Source of the DNA: JACVCJ01 sp052437175
Lineage (GTDB): Bacteria > Bacteroidota > Bacteroidia > CAIKAF01
Direction of reading: 5' to 3'
NCBI GenBank assembly: GCA_052437175.1
Contig: JBQVOK010000010.1
Coordinates: 83,698 to 147,697, forward strand
DNA length: 64,000 nt
Shown here: one piece after another, positions 33,193 through 42,609 of the stretch
How the letters are laid out: each line of letters begins with the position of its first letter
Numbering within the stretch: the first letter of the stretch is position 1
Translations under genes and position numbers: made by a program
Notes under the pieces: generated by a model
Database searches by the model: none
What the model saw: the letters and a program-made list of their open reading frames with translations, nothing else
What the model was told of the DNA's origin: nothing

Positions 33193-34314
33193 ATGCAAGA
33201 AGAACAGGCCATACAGCGCAAGATCATCCATATTGACATGGACGCTTTTTATGCGTCGGTGGAGCAGCGCGACTTCCCGGAGTACCGGGGCAAACCCCTG
33301 GCCGTAGGCGGCCGGCCTGAAGAACGCGGGGTGGTGGCGGCAGCCAGTTACGAGGCGCGGCGTTTCGGAGTACGCTCGGCCATGTCTTCACACAAAGCGC
33401 TGCAACTTTGTCCCGACCTGATCTTTGTTCGGCCCCGCTTTGATGTGTACCGAGCCGTTTCCCGGCATATTCACGCCATTTTCCGCAGGTATACCGATAT
33501 CATTGAGCCGCTCTCGCTGGACGAGGCCTACCTGGACGTGACCCAGGACAAAGCCTCTGTGGGTTCCGCCATAAAGATCGCCCGCGAAATAAAACAGGCC
33601 ATCCGCGAGGAACTCAACCTTACGGCTTCGGCCGGGGTATCCGTAAGTAAATTTGTGGCCAAGATCGCCTCGGACATGAACAAACCCGACGGGCTTACTT
33701 TTATTGCGCCTTCGGAAGTGGAGGCTTTTATGGAAAAACTGCCCGTGGAGAAATTTCACGGCGTGGGCCGGGTTACCGCCGAAAAAATGAAACGCATGGG
33801 CTGGCACACCGGCGCCGATCTTAAAAAGCTGAGCGAAGACGAACTGGTGCAGCACTTCGGGAAATCGGGACATTTTTTCTACCGTATCGTACGCGGCATC
33901 GACCGGCGGCCTGTACAGCCCGAACGCGAAACCAAGTCCGTGGCGGCAGAAGACACCTTTATACAGGACCTGCATACCCTGGAAGAAATGGAGGCCGAAC
34001 TGCAGAAAATTGCCGAACGGGTAAGCGGCAGGCTGCAGAAATACGGGCTGCGCGGACGTACTATTACGCTAAAAGTAAAATTCCACGACTTCCGGCAGAT
34101 CACCCGCAACCATTCGGACACACAGGCCCTGAACGATTACGCCAGCCTGTTTCGCATTGCGACCGAGCTGCTGCATAAAATAGAACTGCGTCCCGTGCGC
34201 CTGCTGGGCATTTCCGTATCCAATTTCGGGGAGGCGCCGCAGCGCTCGCCACAGCAGAAAACGCGGGTAAGCGGACAGCTGAGCCTGTTCAGCGATGAGA
34301 TGTACGAAGAATAG
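33193..34314 (+). CDS. dinB: DNA polymerase IV (Y-family)
   Basis: A 373-residue Y-family polymerase. The catalytic metal residues are in IHIDMDAFYASVEQR near the N-terminus and in SLDEAYLDVT around residues 115-124. The HhH region has FHGVGRVTAEKM. The C-terminus carries a sliding-clamp motif QLSLF. It carries out error-prone translesion synthesis. A palindrome and a short hairpin lie in the leader. It is divergent from the PiuC-like gene. The lineage's usual LexA box was not seen. Confidence 0.95.
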   Translation: MQEEQAIQRKIIHIDMDAFYASVEQRDFPEYRGKPLAVGGRPEERGVVAAASYEARRFGVRSAMSSHKALQLCPDLIFVRPRFDVYRAVSRHIHAIFRRYTDIIEPLSLDEAYLDVTQDKASVGSAIKIAREIKQAIREELNLTASAGVSVSKFVAKIASDMNKPDGLTFIAPSEVEAFMEKLPVEKFHGVGRVTAEKMKRMGWHTGADLKKLSEDELVQHFGKSGHFFYRIVRGIDRRPVQPERETKSVAAEDTFIQDLHTLEEMEAELQKIAERVSGRLQKYGLRGRTITLKVKFHDFRQITRNHSDTQALNDYASLFRIATELLHKIELRPVRLLGISVSNFGEAPQRSPQQKTRVSGQLSLFSDEMYEE

Positions 34315-34326
34315 GTCCTGTTTAGC

Positions 34327-35268
34327 TTAACGGATCAGGAAACGGCGCATGGCTTCCAGGTATACTTTTTTATCGCTGGGATGCGGTACATGGCCCGAAT
34401 GTTCCAGCACCGAAATCTCGGCATGGAGGGTATCGGCCAGGCGCTGACCGTATGCCAGGGGAAATACGCGGTCTTTCTTGCTCCAGATAACACCGTTGCG
34501 GGTGTGCAGGGTACTCATGCGGCTGCGGTACAGGTCGGCATGGGCCACCAGTTCACGCATCAGGCTGCGCTTGGCATCGGCATGCTTCTGCGTTTCGGAT
34601 TCAAAAACCTGTTCAAAAATGAAATCGGGTACGGGCAAACTATCGTTTGAAAAAACGAAACCGGTGAGTTTACGCAGACCTTCGGCCTCCTTAGGTACAA
34701 AAAGATCTTCGGGCGTTGGGGTACCTGCCCGCTGGCACATCTGGCGTATATCATCGGCCCCGAAAGCCGGTCCGGGACTGTTTACAATAAGCAGTTCCTC
34801 TGCCCCGCAGGGACGCTGGTTCAGCATTTCCATAGCCACAAAACCGCCGTAGGAAATACCCACAATGGCATCGGGCCGCACCTGCAGCTGATCGCAGAGC
34901 TTCCACATTTCGGCGGCTTCATTTTCCAGGGTGGGCTGCATGGTGCTGTTGGACCTTCCAAACCAGGGCAGATCGGGCACCAGGGCCTGCACGCTGTCGT
35001 CCAGGCTCAGCATGGCATCAAACCAGGTGGTGGCTCCGCCCACGCCAAAGCCGTGCACAAAAAGTACCGTTTTGGCACCTTCGCCTCCCTGGTAGTAAAA
35101 AATTTCAGAAGAATCGGTGCGTATCGTACCCGAATCGTATCCGGCGGCATGCAGGCGTGCATCGCGCAGTACGTTCAGTATACTGAAAATGTTGTTCAGG
35201 GCCAGTACAAGCAGTACGGCCAATGCAGAAAGAATGATACCGGTAATATAGAGGCGGCGGCGTTTCAT
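34327..35268 (-). CDS. Alpha/beta hydrolase, membrane-anchored
   Basis: A 313-residue protein with an N-terminal hydrophobic anchor (about residues 6-30) and an alpha/beta-hydrolase fold. The oxyanion loop is VHGFGVGG (71-78), the nucleophile elbow is GISYGG (Ser139), and the histidine is in LEHSGHVPHPSD (His293). The acid is probably in the region around 260-270. The substrate is unknown; such proteins include lipases, esterases and haloalkane-like hydrolases. Its stop lies 12 nt past the end of dinB, convergent. Confidence 0.86.
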   Translation of the reverse strand: MKRRRLYITGIILSALAVLLVLALNNIFSILNVLRDARLHAAGYDSGTIRTDSSEIFYYQGGEGAKTVLFVHGFGVGGATTWFDAMLSLDDSVQALVPDLPWFGRSNSTMQPTLENEAAEMWKLCDQLQVRPDAIVGISYGGFVAMEMLNQRPCGAEELLIVNSPGPAFGADDIRQMCQRAGTPTPEDLFVPKEAEGLRKLTGFVFSNDSLPVPDFIFEQVFESETQKHADAKRSLMRELVAHADLYRSRMSTLHTRNGVIWSKKDRVFPLAYGQRLADTLHAEISVLEHSGHVPHPSDKKVYLEAMRRFLIR

Positions 35269-35336
35269 TACATTAAATGTACAACAAAAAACAGGCCATT
35301 TTGCACGGACCCCTGCCTCTTTTTGTGGCGTTCCGC

Positions 35337-35924
35337 CTATTTTTTACCCGTGTTGAAGGCAAAAACAACGCTGCGACCCTCACTGCTGTATTTGTCGGTA
35401 ACCTGCAGACCTTTGTCCGGGTAGAAATAGGTAATGTGTTTCAGTCCGATGGAAGGAATATCCAACGTAACTTCAGAACCCGACGCTTTGCCCAGGAATT
35501 TGGTGCTGATGTCCGATCGCGGATCTGCCGCTTCGGTTGTGAGCAGCTTCTGCGTACCACCTATAAGGTATGACCGCATACCTTCGAAAAAGGTAATGCG
35601 GCTGAGTGTGCTGCTGTTGTCGTCCCAGATTAGGTACAGGATGCAGTTCTTTTTCCGGCCCCCGGCGTCGCGGTCGTATACGTATATGCGGTAGTCGTTT
35701 GTAGAATGCATCTGGTCGGTATAATAATAGAGTTTCGACTGTTGCTGCGTCAGCACGGAGTCCGCCTTTTCACGCGTTATGCCCAGGCTGATGGAAAAAA
35801 CGGAGATATCTGCCGAATGGACCTCCGGATGCAGGGTAATATCGTCGCGGGTGATCTCGTATTTCTGCGCATGGCCGAGCACTGAAAACAGGGTAAGAAG
35901 AATAAGAGGTACGAACTTTTTCAT
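35337..35924 (-). CDS. Secreted protein of unknown function
   Basis: From the ATG at 35924 the product has 195 residues, with a signal peptide MKKFVPLILLTLFSVLGHA. The mature protein is mixed alpha/beta and moderately basic, with no recognised motif. A nine-residue upstream extension is rejected because it has no signal-like start. It is divergent from the ion-channel gene. The function is unknown. Confidence 0.72.
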   Translation of the reverse strand: MKKFVPLILLTLFSVLGHAQKYEITRDDITLHPEVHSADISVFSISLGITREKADSVLTQQQSKLYYYTDQMHSTNDYRIYVYDRDAGGRKKNCILYLIWDDNSSTLSRITFFEGMRSYLIGGTQKLLTTEAADPRSDISTKFLGKASGSEVTLDIPSIGLKHITYFYPDKGLQVTDKYSSEGRSVVFAFNTGKK

Positions 35925-36057
35925 AGCGGGTATTTTAAGGCAAAGTAACAAAAACAGATACAGAAAAATGCTTACACAAATGCACTATACATCGCCCCAA
36001 CGGTTTCTGTACCATTTTCTATGGCCGGGAGCCCGTAACTTTTGCTACTTTAGTAGT

Positions 36058-36909
36058 ATGGAACCCGAGAAAAAGCAAAAGCTGCCGGAGGAACACAGGC
36101 CCCAGGCCCCCTGGAAGCAAAAGCTGCACGAAGTGATCTTTGAGGCGGATACGCCGGCGGGCAAGCTGTTCGATATCATCCTGCTGCTGCTTATCCTGGC
36201 CAGTATGTGCATTGTAATGGCCGAAAGTATACACACGCTGAACCTGCGCTACGGGCCCCTGCTGCGGACCGCCGAATGGGTGCTTACCATCCTCTTCAGT
36301 ATTGAATACCTGCTGCGCCTGCTTTGTGTAAAGAAACCGCTGAAGTACGTTTTCAGTTTTTTCGGGGTGGTAGACCTCCTTTCGATCCTGCCCACCTACC
36401 TGAGCCTGTTCATCCGCAGTTCGCATTTTCTTTCGGTGATCCGGGCCCTGCGCCTGCTGCGGATCTTCCGTATCTTTAAGCTGACCCGCTTTGTACGCGA
36501 CAGCAATACCATACTGATCTCCCTGCGGAAAAGCCGGCATAAGATCGTGGTATTTCTCTTTTTTATCGTACTCACGAGCATTATCCTGGGTTCCATGATC
36601 TACGCCGTGGAGAACGAGGTAAACCCCGCCTTCAGCAGTATTCCGCAGAGTATTTACTGGGCCATTGTTACCCTGAGCACGGTCGGCTATGGCGATATAG
36701 CCCCGGTAACGCCTTTCGGTAAGGTGATCGCCTCGGTGATCATGATCATCGGTTATTCCATTATTGCCGTGCCTACCGGCATTATCACCGCCGAAATGGG
36801 ACGCGCCAAAAAACCGGGCGAACTGAGTACCCAGGCCTGCCCTTCCTGCTCGCGCGAGGGACACGATACCGACGCCAAATACTGTAAATATTGCGGGCAC
36901 AGCTTGTAG
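36058..36909 (+). CDS. Voltage-gated potassium channel with C-terminal zinc ribbon
   Basis: From the ATG at 36058 the product has 283 residues. It has six membrane helices, an S4-type voltage sensor with regularly spaced arginines (RALRLLRIFRIFKLTRFVR, about 129-147) and the potassium filter TVGYGD (208-213). After the last helix the cytosolic tail ends in two cysteine pairs, CPSC (261-264) and CKYC (276-279), forming a zinc ribbon. Many bacterial channels lack this tail. Longer frames from upstream are not coding. It conducts K+ and perhaps responds to voltage. Confidence 0.93.
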   Translation: MEPEKKQKLPEEHRPQAPWKQKLHEVIFEADTPAGKLFDIILLLLILASMCIVMAESIHTLNLRYGPLLRTAEWVLTILFSIEYLLRLLCVKKPLKYVFSFFGVVDLLSILPTYLSLFIRSSHFLSVIRALRLLRIFRIFKLTRFVRDSNTILISLRKSRHKIVVFLFFIVLTSIILGSMIYAVENEVNPAFSSIPQSIYWAIVTLSTVGYGDIAPVTPFGKVIASVIMIIGYSIIAVPTGIITAEMGRAKKPGELSTQACPSCSREGHDTDAKYCKYCGHSL

Positions 36910-36962
36910 CAGATACTTTGTATCATGTATGCAAACGCTATCTTTAAGGCCCTTTTTAACCG

Positions 36963-37700
36963 ATGATGAAATACCTGTTCAGCACCTTCTGCACACTGCT
37001 CCTGACCTGCAGCCTGTACGCAGGTATTCCGCCCCTGGCGCTTAAAGTGATGGAGCGGCTTAAACTGCATCCCGACAGCTGCCATACCGATCTTATCTGT
37101 GTAAAGGCCCTGCCGCACAGACCCGGGCAGGCCGTGGTAGTGATACCGGCCTATGCCAGCCGCTTTGAGGAGGAAGGATATACGTATTATACGCTGGACG
37201 GCCATATTGCCGTGGCTGATACCCAGAGCGGCCGCATCTGGTATTACCTGCATCAGGAAGCTTCAGAGAACGGCTGGGAAAGTATGAATCCCGAAAAGCT
37301 GTATGGCCTGTACATAGACACGGCTCCTTATATACTGGCACCGGGAGTACGGGCTTTTGGTATACGGGTAGAGTTTCACGGGCCCTCGCAGATGAACCCC
37401 CACGGGTATACGCTGTTTTCGCTCTACCTGCCTCAGAACGCCACCCTGAAACCCCTGCTGAACCAGCTGCAGACCAGTCTGCACTCCGGCGAACGCGGCC
37501 TGCACTGTGCCGCCCTCATCAACCGGACCCAGGTAAGCCTGATCATGTCCGGAGAAAAGCACGAAGGCTTTTTTGATATTATCCTGAGCCGGGAGATCTC
37601 CGAAAGCACCTATTACCTGCTGAACGGCGAGTGCGAAGTGAAAAAAGAGAGTCGTTACGAAAAACAGGTATTGCGCTACCAGAACGGCATCTACAAATAA
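36963..37700 (+). CDS. Secreted protein of unknown function
   Basis: A 245-residue protein with a signal peptide (MMKYLFSTFCTLLLTCSLYA). The rest is mostly beta-predicted, including YTYYTLDGHIAVADTQSGR and YILAPGVRAFGIRVEFHG, with cysteines at HPDSCHTDLIC. I do not recognise the family. It follows the ion-channel gene by 53 nt on the same strand and might be co-transcribed. The ATG at 36966 is an equal alternative start. Confidence 0.7.
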   Translation: MMKYLFSTFCTLLLTCSLYAGIPPLALKVMERLKLHPDSCHTDLICVKALPHRPGQAVVVIPAYASRFEEEGYTYYTLDGHIAVADTQSGRIWYYLHQEASENGWESMNPEKLYGLYIDTAPYILAPGVRAFGIRVEFHGPSQMNPHGYTLFSLYLPQNATLKPLLNQLQTSLHSGERGLHCAALINRTQVSLIMSGEKHEGFFDIILSREISESTYYLLNGECEVKKESRYEKQVLRYQNGIYK

Positions 37701-37702
37701 AT

Positions 37703-38161
37703 TCAGGAGGCGGCAAAGCGAAAGTCGAATGCGCCGCGGCGGAGATGCACCCCGTATTCGAGCCAGGCTTTGAGACAGGCCAGGAAATTGGCCCAGCCCT
37801 CGGTATTTCCCTTCAGCCAGTTCAGATCGGGCGTACCGCTGATGCTCCGCTCCGTAATACGTATCACGGTAGAATCACTGCCATAAGGCTCCAGCTGCAT
37901 TTCACTCAGGTGTTCACGGCCATCCACGTCCCAGTAATAGGAAATGTACCGGTCCTTTTCGATACGGCCCACCCGCACGGGCACATCGTCGGGGAATTCG
38001 GGGAAATGCCAGATGAGCTCACGCCCTTCTTCCATACGTCCGCTGCCATCCGAAATAAAATAGTTTGCCATGCGGGCCGGGTCTACGATCGCTTCAAACA
38101 CTTCGTGCACGGGTTTCTGCACCTGGAGAGCGGCATGAATGATCATTTCTTCTGTACGCAT
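37703..38161 (-). CDS. SRPBCC-family protein
   Basis: From the ATG at 38161 the product has 152 residues. The N-terminal helix-grip region AALQVQKPVHEVFEAIVDPARMANYF and the C-terminal helix GWANFLACLKAWLEYGVHLRRG match AHSA1-type SRPBCC proteins. It is cytosolic and of unknown ligand. A longer frame to 38278 adds a 39-residue stretch with no family support. It converges tail-to-tail with the secreted protein at 36963-37700, leaving 2 nt between them. Confidence 0.86.
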   Translation of the reverse strand: MRTEEMIIHAALQVQKPVHEVFEAIVDPARMANYFISDGSGRMEEGRELIWHFPEFPDDVPVRVGRIEKDRYISYYWDVDGREHLSEMQLEPYGSDSTVIRITERSISGTPDLNWLKGNTEGWANFLACLKAWLEYGVHLRRGAFDFRFAAS

Positions 38162-38355
38162 ATTGCCGGTTTTGATACAGCAATATACAAAAATCTCCCG
38201 TATGCCTGTCCCTGGCAGAGAAGCGGCAGTTCTTGCTTTCCGGTATTCCTTGTTGTACCTTTGTGGTATTATTATCAAACCTTAACAGCTTATGACCAGC
38301 CTTACCTGTGAGTATACCATCATATTGTAATTATTCTTTGTATTAGGCCTGTACC

Positions 38356-39780
38356 TCAGCGGCTTTGCCGTATAATGTGCAGCGCCTGTTCCGTTTCCGT
38401 ATCCCTTCCCGAAAGGCGTTCCCGGAAACCGGGATACAGGGGATGATCAGGAGGCGTTCCGCGGCCCGGGTGCAGCGTTGTGTCCACTGCCGTCGTATAC
38501 TTCTGCAGGGGCATGCTAAAAATGAGTCCCGGTGGCACCGCGGTTTCGGGCATCATACCGCTGTTGTTCCCCCGGAAGCCACCCCCGCTTTCTTCACCGA
38601 TCACGGAAGTTTTGCCGTTATAGCGAAGCACGGCGGTAAGATCACTGCACGACGACAGGCACAAACCGTTCGTAAGCAGCCAGCAGCGCCCTGCGTATGC
38701 TTTGCGGGCCGGGTTCTGCGGTTCATAGAAATCGAACTCCCTGGTAAACGGCGTCTTCTGCCAGAGGTAACGGCCTTCACGCAAGACCGGTTTGCGGTAG
38801 AACAGGCGCGCAGCACCTCTTATTTCCGCAGCAACGGCGGGTGTTACCTCAATGCGGTCCCAGTAACGGAACGTACTGTCGAAAAAATACGAGGCCAGGA
38901 AGGCCGCATGCGCATCCGTACCACCGGTGTTGTACCGCAGATCAAGCAGCAGATCGCGGATGCCTTCACGGCGCAGACTACGGAACGTTTTACGTATAAA
39001 AGGCCGGAAACGTTGTCCTACGGCGCGAATCGGCGTGCGCGCAAAACTGCGTACCCGGAGAACACCCACACCTTCCTGTATTTCGAACTGCAAGGGCTTT
39101 TCGCCGGCAAAAGGCAGCGGAGGCATGGCCACAGCCGCTAATCCGGACAGTTCAACCGTCTTTTGTTCTCCATCCTGCATTACCCCGAGTATATATAGTG
39201 TATCGGCCCCGATCATGCTCTGGTACCAGTGTGGAAAGCGGTGATTGAGCATACGCAGTTTCAGGGTCTGGTTATACCCGTCAGAAGGGATGGCGCTCAT
39301 GAGTATACGTAATATATCCGGAGCGGGACGTCCGTTGATACTTAAGATCTCGGCACCCGGTGTTAATTGCGGTACCGGGGAAAGATCGCGAAGCACGTAT
39401 ATACGCAAATCTCCCCCGATGAACAGTTCCAGCGGCAGCAGAGTGGGTGTGGCCGCCAGTTTTTCTGTGTATTCCGCAGGCAGTGCAATGCCCGTATGCA
39501 GGCAGCCGATCTGTGCCAGCAAGGGTTTCAGCAGGCGGTAATATTCGAGGCTGCTCAGGGGTCTGTTGATGGAAGCCGCACTGGAATCGATCAGCGAACG
39601 GAAACGCGCCGGGGTTGTATAGCGGTAAAATCCCGGGTGTTTAAGGGCCGCTTCGTCCATTAGATCATAGAGCCAGTGTCTTAAACTATCCACAGGCCAG
39701 GTACGCTGCGGCTCAAAGGAGGTCTGGGCAAGGGAAGAGAGAGAAAGCACAAACAGGAACGCGGTCAGGTAAGATTTCAT
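38356..39780 (-). CDS. S41-type peptidase family protein, secreted
   Basis: A 474-residue protein with a signal peptide (MKSYLTAFLFVLSLSSLAQT). A PDZ-like region precedes an S41 (C-terminal-processing peptidase) domain with DLLLDLRYNTGGTDAHAAF near 275-293 and NGLCLSSCSDLTAVL near 370, where the nucleophile serine is expected, then GEESGGGFRGNNSG. It would act in the periplasm or at the surface. The lysine of the Ser/Lys dyad was not located with certainty, so activity is inferred. Confidence 0.82.
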   Translation of the reverse strand: MKSYLTAFLFVLSLSSLAQTSFEPQRTWPVDSLRHWLYDLMDEAALKHPGFYRYTTPARFRSLIDSSAASINRPLSSLEYYRLLKPLLAQIGCLHTGIALPAEYTEKLAATPTLLPLELFIGGDLRIYVLRDLSPVPQLTPGAEILSINGRPAPDILRILMSAIPSDGYNQTLKLRMLNHRFPHWYQSMIGADTLYILGVMQDGEQKTVELSGLAAVAMPPLPFAGEKPLQFEIQEGVGVLRVRSFARTPIRAVGQRFRPFIRKTFRSLRREGIRDLLLDLRYNTGGTDAHAAFLASYFFDSTFRYWDRIEVTPAVAAEIRGAARLFYRKPVLREGRYLWQKTPFTREFDFYEPQNPARKAYAGRCWLLTNGLCLSSCSDLTAVLRYNGKTSVIGEESGGGFRGNNSGMMPETAVPPGLIFSMPLQKYTTAVDTTLHPGRGTPPDHPLYPGFRERLSGRDTETEQALHIIRQSR

Positions 39781-39938
39781 ACGGAAGGGATAACGGCTGC
39801 AGGCGGGGTTGTATTGTGGTCCGGGAGCCCTGTTGGAAGATAAAATAGCTTACCAAAAAGAGCAGATTTTGAAACTCCAAGAAGCGTTACAGGAAATAAA
39901 AAGGACTGCTAAATAGCTGCCCTTTATTTATTCATATT

Positions 39939-41195
39939 CTATTTAATCTTCAATGCTTTAGTAAGCTGGTCGTAAAGCTGTTTTGCAAGTGGATCACCGC
40001 TTACATCCTTTGGTTTTATCTTTTTTATAGCTTGTCCTGCGTCCTCTTTATTTCCCATCATATAAAGGATCGCACCTTTCATTACATACACCTGATTAGC
40101 GGGATTTATTGAAATTGCCTGATTAATGTAACTTAGTCTTCGGGTTAGCTTTTCTTCTTCCATCTTATGGTGAATATTCACTACTGCTCCCATAAAGTAT
40201 AATGCTTGATAGCTATTCTTTATCTTTTCAAAAAACTCACTCTCTACGCGTTCGTACGCTGCTATATCCTTTTTAAAATAGTATTGATAATCCCTTTCAT
40301 TTTGTAGAGGTTCGTAATAACTAAATACAATGCCTTTATACCCTACTCCATCGTCTGCAGGAATAAAATATACATTATCGCGCCAATGTGTACTAATTAC
40401 CTCCTTTGCTTCCAGATACTTATGTTCATCTTTTTTTGCCAGTGCTTTGCCAAGCTGACGACCCGCGATTTGAATTAATACATAGGAAACTCGCGAAGAA
40501 TCAAAAGAAGTGTATAGTAATTCCGGGTGCTTTAGCATAAACTGATAGGGTGCTGATTGAAAATCTAAAACAGCTCTTTGATCGTACACCGCAAAATCCA
40601 TAAAAAAGTGTACAAATAACGAATCTTTATATGCTTGTTCAGGGAAGGCATTAAAGCCTTTGGCAATCGTAGCAGAATCCAGTGCATTCGCTACATCTAA
40701 ATTGCGAATATGCCATTCCATAAAAACGTAGTCCTTTTCCTTCTGCTTTGCATCTTCCTTTTGTTTCTTTAATGATTTATCCGAAGATATAGCATATTGA
40801 AGTTGACGCAGAAAATCTGCGGGTTGCATCGGCCCGCAAATTCTGTGAAGTTGCTGTTTTTTTCTGTCAATTATAACAAAGTCCGGTTGAGGCCCTACCT
40901 GAAACATTTCTTTTATTACCATACCTTCTTTTGAGAGGGTATTGATTGAATAATTATGAAAATTTGTATTCAGAAAGGTTACTACGGCGGAATCAGCTAA
41001 TGCTGTTTTATCCATTTGTACGCAACCGGGGCAGCCTTTAAAATGGAAATAAAGCATTGAAAAAGATTTCTCATAAGGAATACTGTCTTTCAGCAATAAT
41101 TTTTCATCTTCAAACTTTACGCTGTACTTCTGTTGCGCAAAACAGCAAAATGCGGTGAATACATAGAAGGGTAATAAACTAAAGCGGTAGAACAT
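39939..41195 (-). CDS. Thioredoxin-fold protein with a long C-terminal helical domain
   Basis: A 418-residue protein with a signal peptide (to about residue 21). A thioredoxin-like domain has the active site FKGCPGCVQ (Cys55, Cys58), then an unrelated helical C-terminal part of about 230 residues. TPR-like spacing is seen near the end (INPANQVYVMKGAILYMMGN). It is probably a periplasmic disulfide reductase or isomerase. It overlaps the 3' end of the upstream cysteine-rich lipoprotein gene by 17 nt and is translated with it. It is clearly AT-rich relative to the window. Confidence 0.75.
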   Translation of the reverse strand: MFYRFSLLPFYVFTAFCCFAQQKYSVKFEDEKLLLKDSIPYEKSFSMLYFHFKGCPGCVQMDKTALADSAVVTFLNTNFHNYSINTLSKEGMVIKEMFQVGPQPDFVIIDRKKQQLHRICGPMQPADFLRQLQYAISSDKSLKKQKEDAKQKEKDYVFMEWHIRNLDVANALDSATIAKGFNAFPEQAYKDSLFVHFFMDFAVYDQRAVLDFQSAPYQFMLKHPELLYTSFDSSRVSYVLIQIAGRQLGKALAKKDEHKYLEAKEVISTHWRDNVYFIPADDGVGYKGIVFSYYEPLQNERDYQYYFKKDIAAYERVESEFFEKIKNSYQALYFMGAVVNIHHKMEEEKLTRRLSYINQAISINPANQVYVMKGAILYMMGNKEDAGQAIKKIKPKDVSGDPLAKQLYDQLTKALKIK

Positions 41196-41784
41196 TTATG
41201 GATGGTGCTTTTATTAATAAACCGGGTCCTAAATTTACAATTTTTTCAACAACTGTTACGTCGGCGTGACACCATGCACAGTATTCATCTATTTGGCAAT
41301 CTAAGTGTAAATGATTGTTCGCGATGTAATGATATGAACTGCACTTGCCGGGGCCCAAAACAGAAGTAGCGATAGTACAACGGCATTTTATTCTGATCTC
41401 TGGATTTTGATTCATACCGAATTTAAGATTAACGGGATTTCCCGGATTGTCAGCAGGGATGTAGTAATACTGCTCATTAGGTATTAATTTAACAACCAAC
41501 TCTTCCTCATCTTCATAATAAATTACATCTTCATTAAACGCGAGAAAAGCAGCGGTTTGTTCGGTTGCAACTTTCGGTTTACTTTTCCATTTTACCATAG
41601 TTGTTTCGTCCTGCACAGATACCTGCATTATGGTTGTGGTTTCAGCATTTTTGCCTATACGTACTTCCGTCATTTCAGAAGTCGTTTTTGCAACATTTGA
41701 AACGGACTGATTTTCGTTGTTTTTTGCTTTAGTGCAGGAAAATAATGCCATAATAGGCAATAAAATATAAATGATCTTTTTCAT
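41179..41784 (-). CDS. Cysteine-rich lipoprotein (paralogue of 41795-42370)
   Basis: A 201-residue lipoprotein with lipobox ALFSC (Cys17). The C-terminal domain carries six cysteines in the pattern C-x-C-x11-C-x14-C-x5-C-x2-C, preceded by PNEQYYYIPADNPGNPVNL. The gene beside it (41795-42370) has the same layout, including a matching YLINPKAPDSPVSL stretch, so they are tandem paralogues. The thioredoxin-fold gene downstream overlaps by 17 nt and may fold or reduce this disulfide cluster. The function is unknown. Confidence 0.75.
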   Translation of the reverse strand: MKKIIYILLPIMALFSCTKAKNNENQSVSNVAKTTSEMTEVRIGKNAETTTIMQVSVQDETTMVKWKSKPKVATEQTAAFLAFNEDVIYYEDEEELVVKLIPNEQYYYIPADNPGNPVNLKFGMNQNPEIRIKCRCTIATSVLGPGKCSSYHYIANNHLHLDCQIDEYCAWCHADVTVVEKIVNLGPGLLIKAPSINVLPL

Positions 41785-41794
41785 GTGGTTATTG

Positions 41795-42370
41795 TTATTT
41801 AGCGTAAACTATAATACTTCCGGAGATAATACTTGCGGCCTGTCTTGCCCCTATTTTGCATTTCTTCTTGCAAGTCCCCTGATCGCAGGTAACTGTTACA
41901 GAATTTTGTTCCTGATTATTGTAAAAGTGACTGATAAAGCATGAACCTTCGCTGTCGTCGCTTTTACAGGTGCAGGAAACTATTAAATCAGTACCCGGAG
42001 CAAGAGAAACCGGAGAATCAGGAGCCTTAGGATTTATTAAATATACCTGCTTAAGGAACCTGAAACTGATGTCACTTTGGGACACAGAAGGTAAGATTTG
42101 ATAATCCTCTGGTTCCAGTAGTAATACGGCTTTTTCTTCCCTTGGTGCGTCTTCACCGTCAAGAACTTCATAAGTATACGTCACATACGGCGTATACACA
42201 TCACTAAAGGAAAAACGGTACGCCTTTTCTGTAGCCCCGTCAAAAAATTCAACGACCTCAGATGTGATCCCGCTTTTAGGAGTATTCACTACCTGTTTTA
42301 ATCCTTCGTCCTGATTGCACGAAATGGCAAACAGGGTTACTACCATTGCGCTAAAGATTCTTTTCTTCAT
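41795..42370 (-). CDS. Cysteine-rich lipoprotein (paralogue of 41179-41784)
   Basis: A 191-residue lipoprotein with lipobox FAISC (Cys18). The C-terminal cysteine pattern is C-x-C-x8-C-x17-C-x4-C-x3-C in the stretch SCTCKSDDSEGSC onward. It matches its neighbour in order and number of cysteines but diverges elsewhere. It is the first gene of the three-gene AT-rich operon, starting 10 nt before the next gene. No family was recognised. Confidence 0.75.
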   Translation of the reverse strand: MKKRIFSAMVVTLFAISCNQDEGLKQVVNTPKSGITSEVVEFFDGATEKAYRFSFSDVYTPYVTYTYEVLDGEDAPREEKAVLLLEPEDYQILPSVSQSDISFRFLKQVYLINPKAPDSPVSLAPGTDLIVSCTCKSDDSEGSCFISHFYNNQEQNSVTVTCDQGTCKKKCKIGARQAASIISGSIIVYAK

Positions 42371-42543
42371 AGCTTTAGTTTTTAATTTATAGTTGTTATT
42401 TAAGTTACCCTAATTACGAACTAAGCAAGGATGATAAACGAAAGCTATTTTCACTTTTATTTTTAAAATTATAGTTATTATTTCATTTTTGATAGTAGAA
42501 GCTTAAAATGCTTTGCAAAGAAGAGCTAAGTAATTAAAAAGAA

Positions 42544-42586
42544 AAAGAGGAAAAATCCTGAAAAAAAAACAGGATTTTTCCTCTTT
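42544..42586. terminator. Long AT-rich hairpin
   Basis: AAAGAGGAAAAATCCTG and its exact complement, separated by nine A, form a perfect 17-bp stem. There is a T-run only within the stem, so it could be a terminator for the tmRNA side or a processing structure. It is about 170 bp upstream of the cysteine-rich lipoprotein operon. Confidence 0.5.
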
Positions 42587-42609
42587 AAAATAATGTCGGT
42601 TCCTCTCGC

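Noticed and set aside
35779..36057. Upstream extension of the K+ channel frame
   Set aside because: It runs opposite a secreted-protein gene and has no membrane or channel character; the real start is at 36058.
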